Source of the DNA: Sphaerosporella brunnea
Lineage: Eukaryota > Ascomycota > Pezizomycetes > Pezizales > Pyronemataceae
Assembly: GCA_008704415.1 (NCBI GenBank)
Contig: VXIS01000327.1
Location: 1 to 53,971 of the forward strand
Direction of reading: 5' to 3'
DNA length: 53,971 nucleotides
Under the pieces are notes generated by a model, which was not told where the DNA came from, did not search any database, and saw nothing but the letters and a program-made list of their open reading frames with translations. Of this stretch, positions 20,040-30,619 are shown piece after piece (within the stretch, counting starts at the first letter, position 1; every line of letters begins with the position of its first letter). A program made the translations under genes and the position numbers.

Positions 20040-20925
20040 CCTGTGGCTCTCAGGGTGAAGATGTTATACCGGCCTTCACTCTCTATGGAATGAGCTCAAA
20101 CACTCAGATATGCAGCATCAAAGAACGTTACTTCTCCCCCTCTGTTCAAATCTATCCCCTATGGAGGGTAGATATGTGGGATGGCCGCGCGAAGGATCCT
20201 GTGGCTCTCAAGTCAAGATGTTATACCGGCCTTTACTCTCTATGGAATGAGCTCAAACCTATAGATATAGCGCATCAACGGACGCTAATGCTCTCCCACT
20301 ATATTCAGATCTATCCCCCCATTGCAAGCTTTTATTTGCAGTGGCCCTGTGGCTCTGCAGGTCAAACTGTGTTACCGGCCTTTACTCTCCTTGGAATGCG
20401 CTCACACTTATAGATATAGGGAATCAAAGAACGACCATTCTCCGGCTCTTTTCCCATCTATCCCCCCATGGATGGTTGCCAAGTGGGGTGGCCCCGCGGA
20501 GGGTCCTGCGGGGCTCCACGGCAAAATGAGCTATCGGCCTTACTTTCTATGAAATAACCTCAAAATTGCAGATTTAGAGCATCCAAGAAAGCGCATCTTG
20601 CCCGTGGATTCAAATCTATCCCCCATGGTTGATTGTCATGTAGCGTGGCCCTGTGACTCTCCGGGTGAAACTGTGCTACCGGCTTTTACTCTCCATGGAA
20701 TGAGCTCAAACGTACAGATATAGGCTACCAGAAAACGCTCATCCTCCCGCTGTATTTAAATCTACTCCCCATAGATCCTTACCTTATAGGGCGGGCTGCA
20801 CCGGCACTCACCGGTCAAAATATGATAAGCGCCTTTACTCCGCATGGAATGAGATGAAACTTACATCATCAAAAGACGGTCATTCTGCCACTGTATCCAA
20901 ATCTATCCCCACATGGATGCTTGTC
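20040..20925 (+). repeat. Satellite array, six units of 146-158 bp
   Basis: The anchor CTCTATGGAATGAGCTCAAA or a variant recurs at about 20081, 20237, 20387, 20545, 20691 and 20838. Each unit also has CTGTGGCTCT, TATACCGGCCTTTACT, AGATATAG..ATCAA and a CTATCCCC run. The same satellite occurs in inverse orientation at 44.95-45.55 kb and as one monomer at 15.15 kb. No open frame is shared between units. Confidence 0.85.
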
Positions 20926-20939
20926 TAGTTATGGACATA

Positions 20940-21070
20940 AGCCGAGCTGACTCAAGCTCGAAGTTCGAGTCTTGAGCAGAGCCAAGCGGAGCCAAGCCGA
21001 GCCTGACCCTTCGGCGATCCGGGCCGCCTCGACCCTCTTGCCTGACGACCCGAGCTTTGGCTTGAGCCTT
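20940..21070 (+). repeat. GAGCC/GAGCT-rich repeat
   Basis: Short direct and inverted GAGCC, GAGCT and CTCGA words (CAAGCTCGAAGTTCGAG, GCCAAGCGGAGCCAAGCCGAG). Similar stretches lie at 26.4, 27.18 and 37.04 kb, each beside a hAT tail or MITE, which suggests the subterminal repeats of hAT elements. Confidence 0.45.
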
Positions 21071-21126
21071 TTGTTGTCGCTGGCTAGGTAGGCGGAGACA
21101 TCCGGTCGGCGGGGTGAAGATGAAAA

Positions 21127-21426
21127 GTGCTGGTTGATCGAGAACATTCTTTGCCAAAATGGCGAGTGACTATCTTGCCATCCCCGCCTGCAGTGTTCCC
21201 AGCGAGCAGCTGTTTTTCCCAGACTGGACAGGTTATAGCGATGCACTACTCCCAGTCAGGCCACCTTAGCCGGAGCGAACGCGAGGATGGTTCCTGCGGT
21301 GTTGGCATTGGTGACCATGGTGATGGCCAGCATCATCTGGACGACCGCAACCCCGAGGGCTTGGATGCAGAGCAGGAAGCTGAGCTACAAGGCTTTGATT
21401 CCGGATCAGATCTGTCGGATATATAA
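21127..21426 (+). pseudogene. hAT transposase dimerisation-domain fragment
   Basis: FAKMASDYLAIPACSVPSEQ followed by LF matches the conserved hAT C-terminal block (MARDYLAIPASSVPSERLFS). A frameshift after LF moves the reading to SQTGQVIAMH, where the family has SxxGxIIxxxR. The frame then ends with an acidic tail (EQEAELQGFDSGSDLSDI) at TAA 21424-21426. Catalytic DDE residues lie upstream in the family and are not present. It is a decayed relic. Confidence 0.75.
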
Positions 21427-21429
21427 GAG

Positions 21430-22330
21430 TATAGCGACGTCTCTAATGTAACAGTGTGCAACCTGGTATTTACCGGCTCGTACTTCATCGAATCAAACGT
21501 CACAGTTGTGCACAGTCTATTTACTAAATTCCCATTACCCAAACCGTCATATTGAATAACCCTAAACCCATCTACAAGTTGACTTCATGGCACCTGAAGT
21601 GGTGGTTGTAACAGCCCGTTTTAGTCGTGCTAGTCCAGGTTCCAGATCGGTACGTGAGAAGTGCGTAAAGGTATTTGCGGTCTGCACGTGCTCGGCCACA
21701 TGTCATGGCAGTAGTTTTGCCATGTTTGCTCTGATCGGTGCCATTCTCGCGTATCAAATATGGCAACGTAACCTTAGTCAGCCTACTGTAGTGATTGTGC
21801 ACGCGTAGCGGTGACGTGTTTGTCTACCCTTACTAATCGGGCTTTAAGAAGGATTAGCGTTAGAGTGCAACACGGAGTTATACCAAGATCCTCGTGCGCT
21901 AGCCGCATGAACTTCCCCTCGGCCCTGCTTGCAACCGCTAGAAGTATAGAATGGTACTGGGAATTAGATGCAGAAGTGCAAAATGAAGTCAGGGCCTCCA
22001 CAGGTCTTGCCGTCCGCGGTTTGCAAGGTGAGCCCTGCTGAGTGTTGTGTTCCCGCTTCCTGCGCTTCCGCGAAGCGTAGGTGCTAGATGGTGCCCGATT
22101 CATTTATCCTCACGCCTCCCAGCGTCCGCGTGGTCACCGCCAGGTTGAGATGGCAAGATCGCAACCAAGTAGAAACTGATAGTAGTGTTTTCATATTCGG
22201 CGTACGGACCATCCAAGGTACATACCCAACTGCAGGACTCCGTCACCATGTTGCTCAAGTATCCACATCTGGCCCACACATCACCACCACGCCGCGCTTC
22301 TCTAGGTCCCCCGACCGCTGACCGCTCTTG
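21430..22330. other. Anonymous stretch, no supported gene
   Basis: Only short, mutually overlapping frames without motifs are present. No repeats of more than 20 bases were noticed. Confidence 0.4.
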
Positions 22331-22344
22331 CTTATGCCTTCCTA

Positions 22345-23204
22345 CTCACACCTGTCATCCCCCGTGTGGTTGTTGTCCAGATCATTGCATCCCTCGGTCC
22401 CAAACTGATAGCCGTTGTCTGCATCCAACTGATAGCACTTGTTCGCCTTCCACCAGCAGCACAGTTTCCACGCGAGCTAGATGGAGCCACGAAATGTGCA
22501 AGTAATTCCTGAACCAGTGTCATTAGGCTCCCAGGCGATCTCCATGCCTGTATAATTGGAAACATCCACGTAAATGGACACAGTTTTTTGCTGAACAGCC
22601 AACACGGACGCGGACGCCGGTCCCGGAGTGACTGCGGCTTCTCCAGTGACCTTGAGGATATCGCAAGGCTGGCTATTTTCGGGCTTCTTCTCCTGGTGGA
22701 TAGCCTTCTGCTGGTGATGTCAGAGGGAATGTTCTTGGCTGTTGCGGGCTGGGGGTTTACCTTGGGCTTTCGCTTGGGCTTGGCCTTCCCGTTGCCTTTC
22801 TTAACACCAGACGCAGGAATCGTGGGCGGCGAGGGACCCATCGGTCGGTTGTCAGGCAAGGCTCGGTAGAGTGGAAGAGGTAGGAAGGTATATATACAGG
22901 CGCGCTTGCGCTTGGGCTTGCGCTTACGTTTCGTGACATCGTCCGACTGACGTGGGTCTGTGATCGTGGTGGTGGGGGAGGAGGAATCTGTTGGTCGGTT
23001 GTCAGGCAAGGCTCGTAAGAGTGGAAGAAGTAGGTAGATACCAGCGGCTTGAGAGGTTTCACCGTCAGCAGCGGGAGTCGCAACCGCAGCGTCAGAAGTG
23101 GGCATCATCACACCAGCGTCAACAGCGGGAGTCGCAACAGCAGCTTCAGAAGCAGCAGCCGCCGGAGCGCGTCCCTGAGACACGCGGCGAATGGAAGCGG
23201 CCGT
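22345..23204 (-). pseudogene. VATP-family gene, decayed copy 1
   Basis: It is homologous to the gene at 37816. Exon 1 (23204-23042) encodes ASIRRVSQGRAPAAAASE and VATPA repeats. Its start codon is ACG where copy 2 has ATG. A 54-base intron (22988-23041) is conserved. A second intron (about 22839-22897) has lost its AG acceptor, which is now GG. A third, 53-base intron (GTAAAC...CAGCAG) matches copy 2 exactly in length and position. Exon 3 is Lys/Arg-rich (KRKRKPKRKR, KAKPKRKPK), a likely nuclear localisation signal. The last exon reads SASVLAVQQKTVSIYVDV, then EIAWEPNDTGSG, aligned with copy 2. All three introns have no net effect on the uninterrupted 303-codon frame, which is therefore misleading. 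Confidence 0.6.
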
Positions 23205-23383
23205 GATTTCAAGCGAAATGGAATCATGAAAAAAAGGAGACATGCAAGACGAAACGAAGCAAGGTTGTTGATGGTATAGATGTCGAGAGTGTGTGTAGAA
23301 GTTTTGATTGCGAGGAACGGAGCCTAGCGCTTGATTCTGCCTCCTGAAGTGCAGAACAAAGCGCCAGCTCTTACATCCAACCC

Positions 23384-23409
23384 TAGGGTATCTCTACAGA
23401 TACCCTAGT
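23384..23409. promoter_or_regulatory. 26-bp perfect palindrome upstream of VATP copy 1
   Basis: CTAGGGTATCT-CTAC-AGATACCCTAG has 11-base arms that match perfectly. The same element, with one arm change, lies at 37610-37635 at a similar distance upstream of copy 2. It may be a binding site for a dimeric factor, which is inference, or simply part of the duplicated segment. Confidence 0.55.
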
Positions 23410-23638
23410 TCTACCTTGTTACAACCGTTCATACTCGGATCACTATTGTGAGATACAGCATTCCAAGCCAACGACCGGTCAATTCGGCACACCCTGGATT
23501 GAAAAAGGGGTGACATCCGGACAGCTCAACCCACAAACTTGTCGACACTGCAACAACTTCTCCCACTGGCGGCGTGCACGGTTGTCATAGCCCAGATTGT
23601 GCACGATAAACACTGTATTGCTTTTTCTCGCCGGTTAT

Positions 23639-24676
23639 ATGACGATACCATCCCGCTCTCAACAGACTTTACCAAAGATTCCCTACACCCCAACTATCTA
23701 CGCTGCAAGAGCACTCAAACCCAGTGCCCTAACAACCCCACAAAGATCACCCCCCTCCCCCCCCTTTTTCGAGCTCAATCCGGCTAGTCAACAACCCACC
23801 CCCACTCCCACCTCACCAATATCACCAGCTACAAATGCCGAAGACCAGGCAGGTGGCGCGCAAGCAAACCGTGTCCTCGTGCAACCGCACGACGGGTGAG
23901 CTCAACCGCAGCACTAAGTTCCCTCATCACTGACTCCAGAAGGCAGCGGCGTCAAGCGGGCTTCCAGTGGCCGCTTCAATGTTCGTCCACAGGGTACGTG
24001 TCGCACGAGTGCTCCAAACGCGCCTAGTAACGCTCCGACAGATCCGGCACCTGTCCCCGCCAATTCCCGTCTCAGGTCTGGCCAGAAGGCGCTCAAGGAG
24101 ATCCCAGCAATGCTCTGCAAAAGCTTCACGTTGGCTCTTGGCGAATCGTGGACGACACTAACCTCCAGCCAATATATGCTTCTGGAGTAGTCACTTGCAG
24201 GCGGGTGACGACACGACGGCGGGATACCGACCGGAAACCTCGCAGGGACATATCCCAGTGGCGTTTCCGCCAGCAATCGAGCTGGGTTGCGCTCCAACTC
24301 AAACCAGGGCGGTGTATCCGACAATTTTTTCCTAGTGGACGGAGCATGATCCGACATCAATCGGCAGCGCTGAAGTGGTAAATCAAGCGCCTGCACAGGC
24401 TATATGCGAGCTTTTGAGAAGGCGAATTCAGACTTCGGTCGCACAACATCAATCGCTGGCGGCCACGATAGTGGCGATGACGCTCGGGTGCCAGGCATGA
24501 GCTCGCCATCAAATGACTGCCGCTGCCGAGCCTTCTCGCCAGAGCTAGCGCTTGCCAGTACGTTCTCGACGACCGCCGAAGCACCCGAGACTACCGATCA
24601 CAGCGCACCCGCCGAGCACCCACGCTTCAATTGCAGCCACATTGGGTGCACGACTTCCATTCGCTGCGGGCAGTAA
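23639..24676 (+). pseudogene. Unrecognised gene fragment with probable intron
   Basis: From ATG 23639 the frame is Pro/Thr/Gln-rich (SQQPTPTPTSPISPATN) up to QPHDG at 23895. A GTGAGC...CTGACTCCAG intron-like segment (about 23896-23939) follows. The next coding-like stretch reads GSGVKRASSGRFNVRPQG, APNAPSNAPTDPAPVPANSR and ALKEIPAMLCKSFTLALGES, reaching a stop near 24190, but in a frame off by one. Further on, HDSGDDARVPGMSSPSNDC to 24676 is also protein-like. I do not know the family. The low-complexity N-terminus could be that of a LINE ORF1 or a host regulatory protein. Confidence 0.35.
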
Positions 24677-24679
24677 TTT

Positions 24680-25020
24680 TATATGTTCAAGTTTTGGCTT
24701 ACAAGGGGGAACTCGGGAACTCACTTTTTCACCAGATAGTGCTAGTGTCAGGTGGATTCTCACTGTATGATACCGGCTGGGCGCCTATCGTTGGAATGCT
24801 GGCGGGGAGCAAGAGCAAGAGCAAGCCGATATGAAGCAAACGCTGGTATTTGCCTTGCGAGCAGAACGTATAACTCTACTTGTCAATTGACAATCTAGAT
24901 GGGAGCCCGCTGAACTCCACTTCCGAAAACCAATGCCACCGTGATCTACACCCACACCAGCGAATACACCCTGGGAAGACTCAATCCTACATTGCTCGAT
25001 GCTAGTTGTTCGATGCTTTA
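24680..25020. other. Spacer, nothing recognised
   Basis: No motif, repeat or coherent frame seen. Confidence 0.4.
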
Positions 25021-25029
25021 ATGAGACGC

Positions 25030-25480
25030 AGCGTATGGGACGCTTGGCGGCGTGTTCCCACTACGGGGGTACGATTCAAACAGCGTGATCGAAGAGCGGC
25101 GGAATGCGGGTACAGTTCCGACAAGAGCCGCGAAGTCCCAGCTTGCCGGCGTGTGGCGGTATCAGGGTGACGGACAGTACCTGGTGACCCAAGAGCCGCG
25201 AACCGCGGAGTGATGCGGGATCAGAGTGACCGAGAATGGCTGGTGATCCAAGAGCCGCCGAAGGTGGGACTCGATCCAACGAGAGCCGCCAAGTGCGAGC
25301 TTGGCGGCGTGTTGCTGTATCGGAGTGACGGCGAATGCTTCACGATCCAAGAATTGCCGATTGCGGGTGCAGTGCCAACAAGAGCCACAAAGCGCTGCGT
25401 GTTCCTGCATCAGAGTGACGGATAATAGCTGGAGATGCAAGAGCCGCGAAGCGCCAACTTGGCTGTGTATTGCGGTACCA
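25030..25480 (+). repeat. Minisatellite with CAAGAGCCGCGAAG core
   Basis: The core CAAGAGCCGCGAAG or a variant occurs at about 25122, 25190, 25249, 25281, 25347, 25380 and 25438. In the full unit it is separated by GCCAGCTTGGCGGCGTGTTG and TATCAGAGTGACGG. Unit length is irregular (30-70 bp). No coding role. Confidence 0.7.
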
Positions 25481-25499
25481 GAGTGACGAAGAATAGCAC

Positions 25500-26390
25500 A
25501 TGATTTAACAGCACATGCTTTGTGGAATCATCCCAGTCGATGCTTGTCGGTGAGCGGCGACTCGGCTTTGGATTTGGGTACTCTAGCTGCTCAAATACCG
25601 CCTCTGGAGGAGTTGGGGCAGGCGCAAGTTCCGCTCCATTATGAGATACAGCCAGTTCGACGTCTAGTCCAAGCCATCGTTCTGTTCGATCCCTTCTGGA
25701 TTTGGTCCTGCGACTTCTCGGGGCGGTATAATCCTTCTGGAGCTCTTGTAGTGGAGCCTAGTCGTCGTTGAGCTCAGCTGGCGTGCTAACCGAAGACCTG
25801 ACACGCGTGTAGGTGTATCGATTGGACGATAAGGAAGCTGGCGCGCGTTTCTGCCCAATTAGGAGGCAGAAAAGTGCGCATACACCCGCGCGGTGTTTCG
25901 GCACCTGAATCAGCAAGCTGCTGTCGTCTGGCGGTCAGGCGTGTGTCTTATCAGTATTCTCAACATCCTTTGATCTCCCGCAGTTTATACTTGTAGGTCT
26001 TTTGATTCGTGCCCATGTGTTTCGATCATTCCTTGATTGCAAGACGTTCTCGGCGGCTTTGGCACTCACAATGTGGGGTTGAGGTGCAACTGCGTGTCAC
26101 AGTATGGGGTTTAGTTGCAACTGCGGGTATCAGGTGTGTTAGACGGGAGGACCATTACCTGAGCAAGAAAGGTCTTCTGAGACAGAACAGTGCCTGAGCC
26201 CCCAACCCTAACGCCCGCCGCTCACGGCATATTAGGCGTGCTGAATAAGTGTTTGGCTATCAATGGCCCGGCCAAGTGTTGGGTGGCAGGTAAAATCAGG
26301 CGTATGGTGTTTTCTCGCCGACACGTATTCAAACCGATTCACCGTGGATGCAGTAAGCTCGGCGGTCGTAGCATAGGTACACCCAGTTAG
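25500..26390. other. Anonymous stretch, no supported gene
   Basis: Short frames only. A local duplication of TGGGGTTKAGKTGCAACTGCG occurs near 26075 and 26105. Confidence 0.4.
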
Positions 26391-26399
26391 TGTGACAAG

Positions 26400-26560
26400 C
26401 CTGCCGCAAACGAGCCGAGCCAGTTCGAGCTCAAAGCTCAAGCTGCGAGTCCGAGCCGGATCGAAGCAACAGGTACTTGAGCTCCACCTAGCTCAAACAT
26501 AAAGCGTTTGGGATCGAGCGCGGCTCGTGTCTCTCGAGCTTTCTAGATAGAACAAGATTT
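26400..26560 (+). repeat. GAGCT/GAGCC-rich repeat beside a hAT tail
   Basis: Dense GAGCCGAGCC,GAGCTCAAAGCTCAAGC and CTCGAGC words precede the hAT fragment. This composition is common in the subterminal regions of hAT elements. Confidence 0.45.
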
Positions 26561-26567
26561 GACCGCT

Positions 26568-27042
26568 GGTGCCCTCAAGTTGAGCACCCGTGAACCGCCC
26601 ACACCTCAACCGGCGACCGCTCTTCCGGTCTCTTTTCCTCCTGCAAGAAGCCAACCAACCATGAAGGCCTCGGAGACTGCCCGCTATCTCTGCGAACCAC
26701 CTGTGGAGCTGAACACGGATCCAGGGACTACCTCGCAGTGTTTGCGTCAAGCGTGACATGTGAGAGACTCTTCTTGGCGTAAGTGTCGAAACTCCGGGCC
26801 CGGGCGGTTGTCATTTCCCCAAGCTTATACGATTTTTAGCGATGGCGATATTATCACTAAGACGTGCAACCGTCTCCTTGAGCAGTGCTCAGTTGCTGCT
26901 TGAGCATTGGGTCAACCAGAGGGAAGTCAACACCTTGGAGAAGTGGGGTTACGAACATCTGGAGGTTATACCAGAGGCAGGGGCGGGGAAGAGTATGGCA
27001 GCCGCTGAGAGTGACTATGATGACGCGGAGGGTGCAGATTGA
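26568..27042 (+). pseudogene. hAT transposase C-terminal region, internally deleted
   Basis: ASETARYLCEPPVELNTDP is the family block before the dimerisation domain. It joins directly, with a frame change, to DYLAVFASSVTCERLF near 26730, so the segment coding for the intervening YP.LA.MA region is deleted. The next block GDIITKTCNRLLEQCS (about 26843) needs another frame. QLLLEHWVNQREVNTLEKWG then leads to an acidic end and TGA 27040-27042. At least three frame changes make it a pseudogene. It aligns well with the tail at 46.0 kb. Confidence 0.75.
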
Positions 27043-27169
27043 CACGCCGAGGCTGCCCTGGGTTCCTCACTCGGACTTATCGGACTGATCTACCTGCCTT
27101 ACCCACATATTGGAAAATTTACCTGGCCATGAACTCCTGACTGCACGCGTGTTTCCACCTCAAAACATG

Positions 27170-27240
27170 ATTTGACTTGACCGGCTCGAGCTTTGACTCG
27201 AGCCCCCTCTTGACCGGCTCGCGCTCGCGATGCAAGCGAT
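27170..27240 (+). repeat. GAGC-rich inverted words
   Basis: TTGACCGGCTCGAGC, GACTCGAGCCCC and TTGACCGGCTCGCGC recur within 60 bases, like the other GAGCT-rich stretches. Confidence 0.4.
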
Positions 27241-27497
27241 CGGACGCCCAACAGCTGATGCTGTAAATTTGGATGTTCCCACGCCAATCCACTGCCGTCG
27301 CCAAAAACCGACCGATTCCAATTTTGCGCAGAACACGTACCGCTCACATTCCGCTCCAGTAGGTCCACACAGCTTTCAAGAGGACAACATCTTCAATTTT
27401 TGTACAGTATGTGGTCGACATGGCAGCGTTACATCGCAAAAGAAACGGTCCGACTGCCCTATTCCAGCTTATCCCATACCGGTTCCCCAGGCAGCAG

Positions 27498-27801
27498 CTA
27501 TGTGCACTTCACCAACGAAGCTTTCGCCAGCATCCAAGTCCTCCACCAATCGGCGGAGCCGGCACCGATCCTCAAGCGGTGGTAGCAGCCGCACTCGAGG
27601 CGACCGGTTCTTTTCGTGACGTAGTGAGCCGCCTTCACGTACTGCATGTGCTCGTGGCAGCAGTACATGTGGTGAACCTGTTCGTTTGTCAGCGCCCAAC
27701 CTCGAAGAGATCGATCGCGTTCAGCTCACTTGACGCATGTGGCGCGCGAAATTGCCCTCGTTGCCAAAGTATCGACAGATGTCGCAGGTCTTGAACGACA
27801 T
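27498..27801 (-). CDS. CDIC-family small Cys/His protein, intact copy (83 aa)
   Basis: Exon 1 (27801-27730, 24 codons) reads MSFKTCDICRYFGNEG and NFARHMRQ. A 52-base intron (27729-27678, GTGAGC...AACAG) in phase 0 matches gene 1 exactly in position. Exon 2 (27677-27498) reads VHHMYCCHEHMQYVK, TGRLECGCYHRLRI and DWWRTWM, ending at TAG. There is no internal stop or frameshift. Possible metal ligands are C6, C9, H21, H26 or H27, C30, H34 and the later CxC pair. I know no named domain with this pattern. The C-terminus is shorter than the 140 residues inferred for gene 1, so the end may be a secondary truncation. Upstream, on the minus strand, is a CT-rich leader typical of fungal promoters. It is the best candidate in the window for a live gene of this family. 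Confidence 0.65.
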
Positions 27802-27981
27802 GGTTGATTGGATTCGGCCGTGAGTTTTGTGAGTTGTTTTGGAAGGAAGCTTCGTTATTGCAGCGAGCGAAGGTGGGAAAGGTTAGAAGCGAGTGTTGAA
27901 AGTTGTGAAAGTGTAGGTGTCGAGCGTAGGATGGTGGTGGGGAAAGGAATCGTTTCCATCTAACAGGCCAATCTCAGTGCG

Positions 27982-27989
27982 TTTATATA
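27982..27989 (+). promoter_or_regulatory. TATA-like box between divergent genes
   Basis: TTTATATA lies about 95 bases before an ATG at 28076 and about 180 bases from the CDIC start on the other strand. It could serve the rightward transcript. Confidence 0.35.
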
Positions 27990-28255
27990 CCCATCCTAGC
28001 CTCACTAGACATCACTCGGTATTCCATCGCAGTATCTGGCTCGTCCTATCGCTCCTTCTCACTCGTCCTTATCCATGCCTAGAAAGCCAGTTTCCACCAG
28101 GATATGTCATCAAGGCGTGTTCATTGTGTTAGCATTGTCAAACAATCCTACCCCACCCAAAGCCCGAGCGACCAAAACCTGTAACACCGCACATCTGTAG
28201 CTCATTATTTTGATCCCACAGGCCGAGGCTAGCCCGAATCTTACACCGCGTTTCA

Positions 28256-28384
28256 ATGCCAGTGTATCCCCATTTCCTTCGTGTGCCCCTCGCTGTTCAC
28301 GACATTGATCCCCAGATTCCCGTTGTGGCCTATCCTATCGAATACCCCGATGCTCTCCACGAAGCGGAAAACTCACCACCATGA
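28256..28384 (+). CDS. Short unrecognised protein or last exon
   Basis: The frame from ATG 28256 has 42 codons with good composition (VYPHFLRVPLAVHDID, VVAYPIEYPDALHEAE). The reading is also open upstream to about 28222, just after a CCCACAG acceptor-like site. An upstream ATG at 28076 with a TATA box suggests this may be the second exon of a small gene. Family unknown. Confidence 0.35.
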   Translation: MPVYPHFLRVPLAVHDIDPQIPVVAYPIEYPDALHEAENSPP

Positions 28385-28407
28385 GCCCCGGCGATGGTGG
28401 CGCACGT

Positions 28408-29413
28408 TCAGGGAGTGAATAGTACCGCCACCTCCTCCTCTGCCGTCAACATGCCCAGCCTGCGCAAGACGGCGGAGTGCATCTCCTCCCACAGACAAGG
28501 CTCATTGGTAGCGGTGAACAACAGGTCCCCACAATCGGAGAGCAGCGTTCCAAGCGCAGTCCTGGCGTGGTCCCAACTATGCCTTCGCTTGCCTCGCCAA
28601 GGTTGCCGCGCTCCGGGCAAGTTGGTGCGCTCGGTCGTTGCCTGTGCTGTCAGCGTGCCCAACCAGCAAGCGGTATTCCGCCGTCCAGCCTAGCGCCTCC
28701 AGTGCCATCCCCGCGCAGAAAATGCGTGAGAGTAGGCATTTTTCCAGGCCTGGTACAGCCTTTTGCATTCATCTTGGGGCCGCGTGCGCGTCGGTGAAAA
28801 CATGCACGTATCCTTCTTGGTGGGATCTGACTGTGATGTTTTCCGCGACCATCTCTAGTCCGGCAGCTATGGCGAGCAAGTCAGCGTCGTAGGCTTCCTT
28901 ATTTTTGCCAACATATTCAGCAACGTGGTTCTCAGTGCCTATTCCACCCTGCGTCACGGCCGCATAGCCGCAACACCCGTGTTCCAGATGGGAATCGTCG
29001 GAGTATATCGCGATCGCCCCGCCGGTTGGTTGTTGATACCATATGGCTGACGTGGCCGCTCCATCCGCATCCTCTATGAGAGGTTGTCCCATTGGCCTTG
29101 CCGGCGTTGTTGTGGTGGGCTCGATGTTCCCGTGGGCGACAGTGTTCTGCACGGTCCGTCTATCATTGCAGTCGAGCCCGAACCGACTGCTGTCAACGAG
29201 TGCAGTCTGCACTGGAGGCGGCATCAATCCAGTCCATTGAGATGGGGGACTGGTTTGGATCGAGGACAAGGGCGGTCGACTGCGGACATTCTTTTGTAAG
29301 ATATGTAGTAATGTAAGATATTTAGTGGTCAGAAAGAGGATGAGGAAGGACCACTCTCTGAATGGGAGCGACCGAAACGTCGGCAACTTGTAGAAAGCCC
29401 CGATGAGACACAC
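28408..29413 (-). pseudogene. Tad/I-like LINE RNase H region
   Basis: The minus strand from 29413 reads AIAIYSDDSHLEHGCCGYAA (RNase H motif 1, DGS changed to DDS), then EAYDADLLAIAAGLEMVAEN and VHVFTDAHAAPR up to a TGA at 28769. The frame resumes at once (MQKAVPGLEKC) and reaches the last motif VGHADSTGNDRAHQLARSAA. Further on, the reading shifts. The TGA replaces what is probably a CGA codon. Reverse transcriptase is missing. Family similarity to the copy at 7.2-8.4 kb is clear (KDAYDVD/KEAYDAD, YVGxNK). Confidence 0.8.
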
Positions 29414-29489
29414 TCCATGGAGGTTTTTCAGCGTGGTCCGCCCATATGGGGCACTATCAAGGACGTTGTGGGATACTAGATCACCCGGC

Positions 29490-29677
29490 GGCAGGAGCCC
29501 AAACTGCTAGATCTCGCCCGAATGGCTTTGGATTATTTGACGATACCCGCTATGTCAGCCGAGCCAGAGCGGGTATTCAGTGCAGCAAAAATCACACACT
29601 CCCAGCGCCGGTGTGCCCTAGGCGACCACGTAATCAACGCCCTCGAGTGTCTCTAAAGTTGGATACGTGATGGTTGA
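29490..29677 (+). pseudogene. hAT transposase dimerisation-domain fragment
   Basis: LDLARMALDYLTIPAMSAEP, ERVFSAAKITHSQRRCALGD and VINALECL follow the hAT C-terminal consensus closely. TAA at 29654 then interrupts what would be CLQSW, and SWIRDG and TGA 29675-29677 end it. Stop at a former CAA (C to T) is the only obvious lesion here. The catalytic part is not present upstream. Confidence 0.85.
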
Positions 29678-29689
29678 TTGCGGCCGGCA

Positions 29690-30610
29690 GTGATGATATT
29701 CCGGACCTAGAGTTGATGGTAGATGCGCTCTGAGGATGGGTAAGAAAAAGAACGCAAGGCAAGGGAGCGGACTCGGCGGAGCGGTGGTAATGGGAGGTAG
29801 AATGTTATGTATGTATATCTTTAGAAGAAATCTCTTGGAACCGCCCATATCCTATCGTATACCGTCAACTGCAGTCAACCGCCTTCAACCGCAGACATGG
29901 TTGACCGCATTTGACTGCAGCCGGTCCAGTTCATCCCGCCTGAAAGACTGCTAGTTCTGGTCCTCGGGGACCGCAAAATGTAGTCCAGTTCAGTTCCGAG
30001 CGATGACTGGACCGAATGGACTCTGGAGACCAGTTAGCTGCAGCTGAATTTGTTCCTGGCGACCACTTCCACGAAGCCAGTCCTGATCAAAATGTGCCAC
30101 AAGCCCTGCGATATCTATTCACACGTTTGACACGAGACGAACCCTGCGCGTCCCGCTGAGGCCCACTGAGCTGGGTTTGAAGTGCTCGTTTTGGACCGAG
30201 AGCTCTTTGATCGTTTCCTTCAGTTCCAGTACGACTTTGATCAGATTGGCCAATCTGGTCCTTCCTTGAGGGCGGCGAGATGCTGCTGAAAAGCGAGATT
30301 ATGTGATAATTACCTCTATATATCAAAAAACAAACCGCACCCATGCTTACACTAAAAACATCCAACGCAGAAATAAAGCTTGCCGTAACTACAACACCAC
30401 ATTGTTCTTTTGGATTATGCATGCTCACCCGCCTACCGCACTTGAAATCTGCAGGGTACACATTCCTTCCGTTTCATGACCTTACTTCTTTCATGTCGCC
30501 CACCGTTGTGAGGGTTTGTGCAGATAGGAACAGTAAGTAATAGCACGAGCTTCGCTGTAGCAAAGATGTGTCTGTGTACGCTTATGGCATTCCGATTCAT
30601 AGCGAGTAGC
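29690..30610. other. Anonymous stretch
   Basis: Around 29865-29930, CTGCAGTCAACCG and TTGACTGCAGCCGG form inverted words, and CCAGTTCAGTTCCG-like words repeat up to 30020. These could be remnants of inverted-repeat ends. No gene is supported. Confidence 0.35.
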
Positions 30611-30619
30611 ATTTGGACG

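Noticed and set aside
22332..23243. 303-codon uninterrupted minus-strand frame as a single-exon gene
   Set aside because: Comparison with 37816-38585 shows three intron segments inside it whose effects on frame cancel. The reading after the second intron is out of register with the paralogue's last exon.
25030..25480. CRISPR-like alternation of repeats and spacers
   Set aside because: Units are degenerate and of irregular length, there are no cas genes, and the sequence is eukaryotic. It is a minisatellite.
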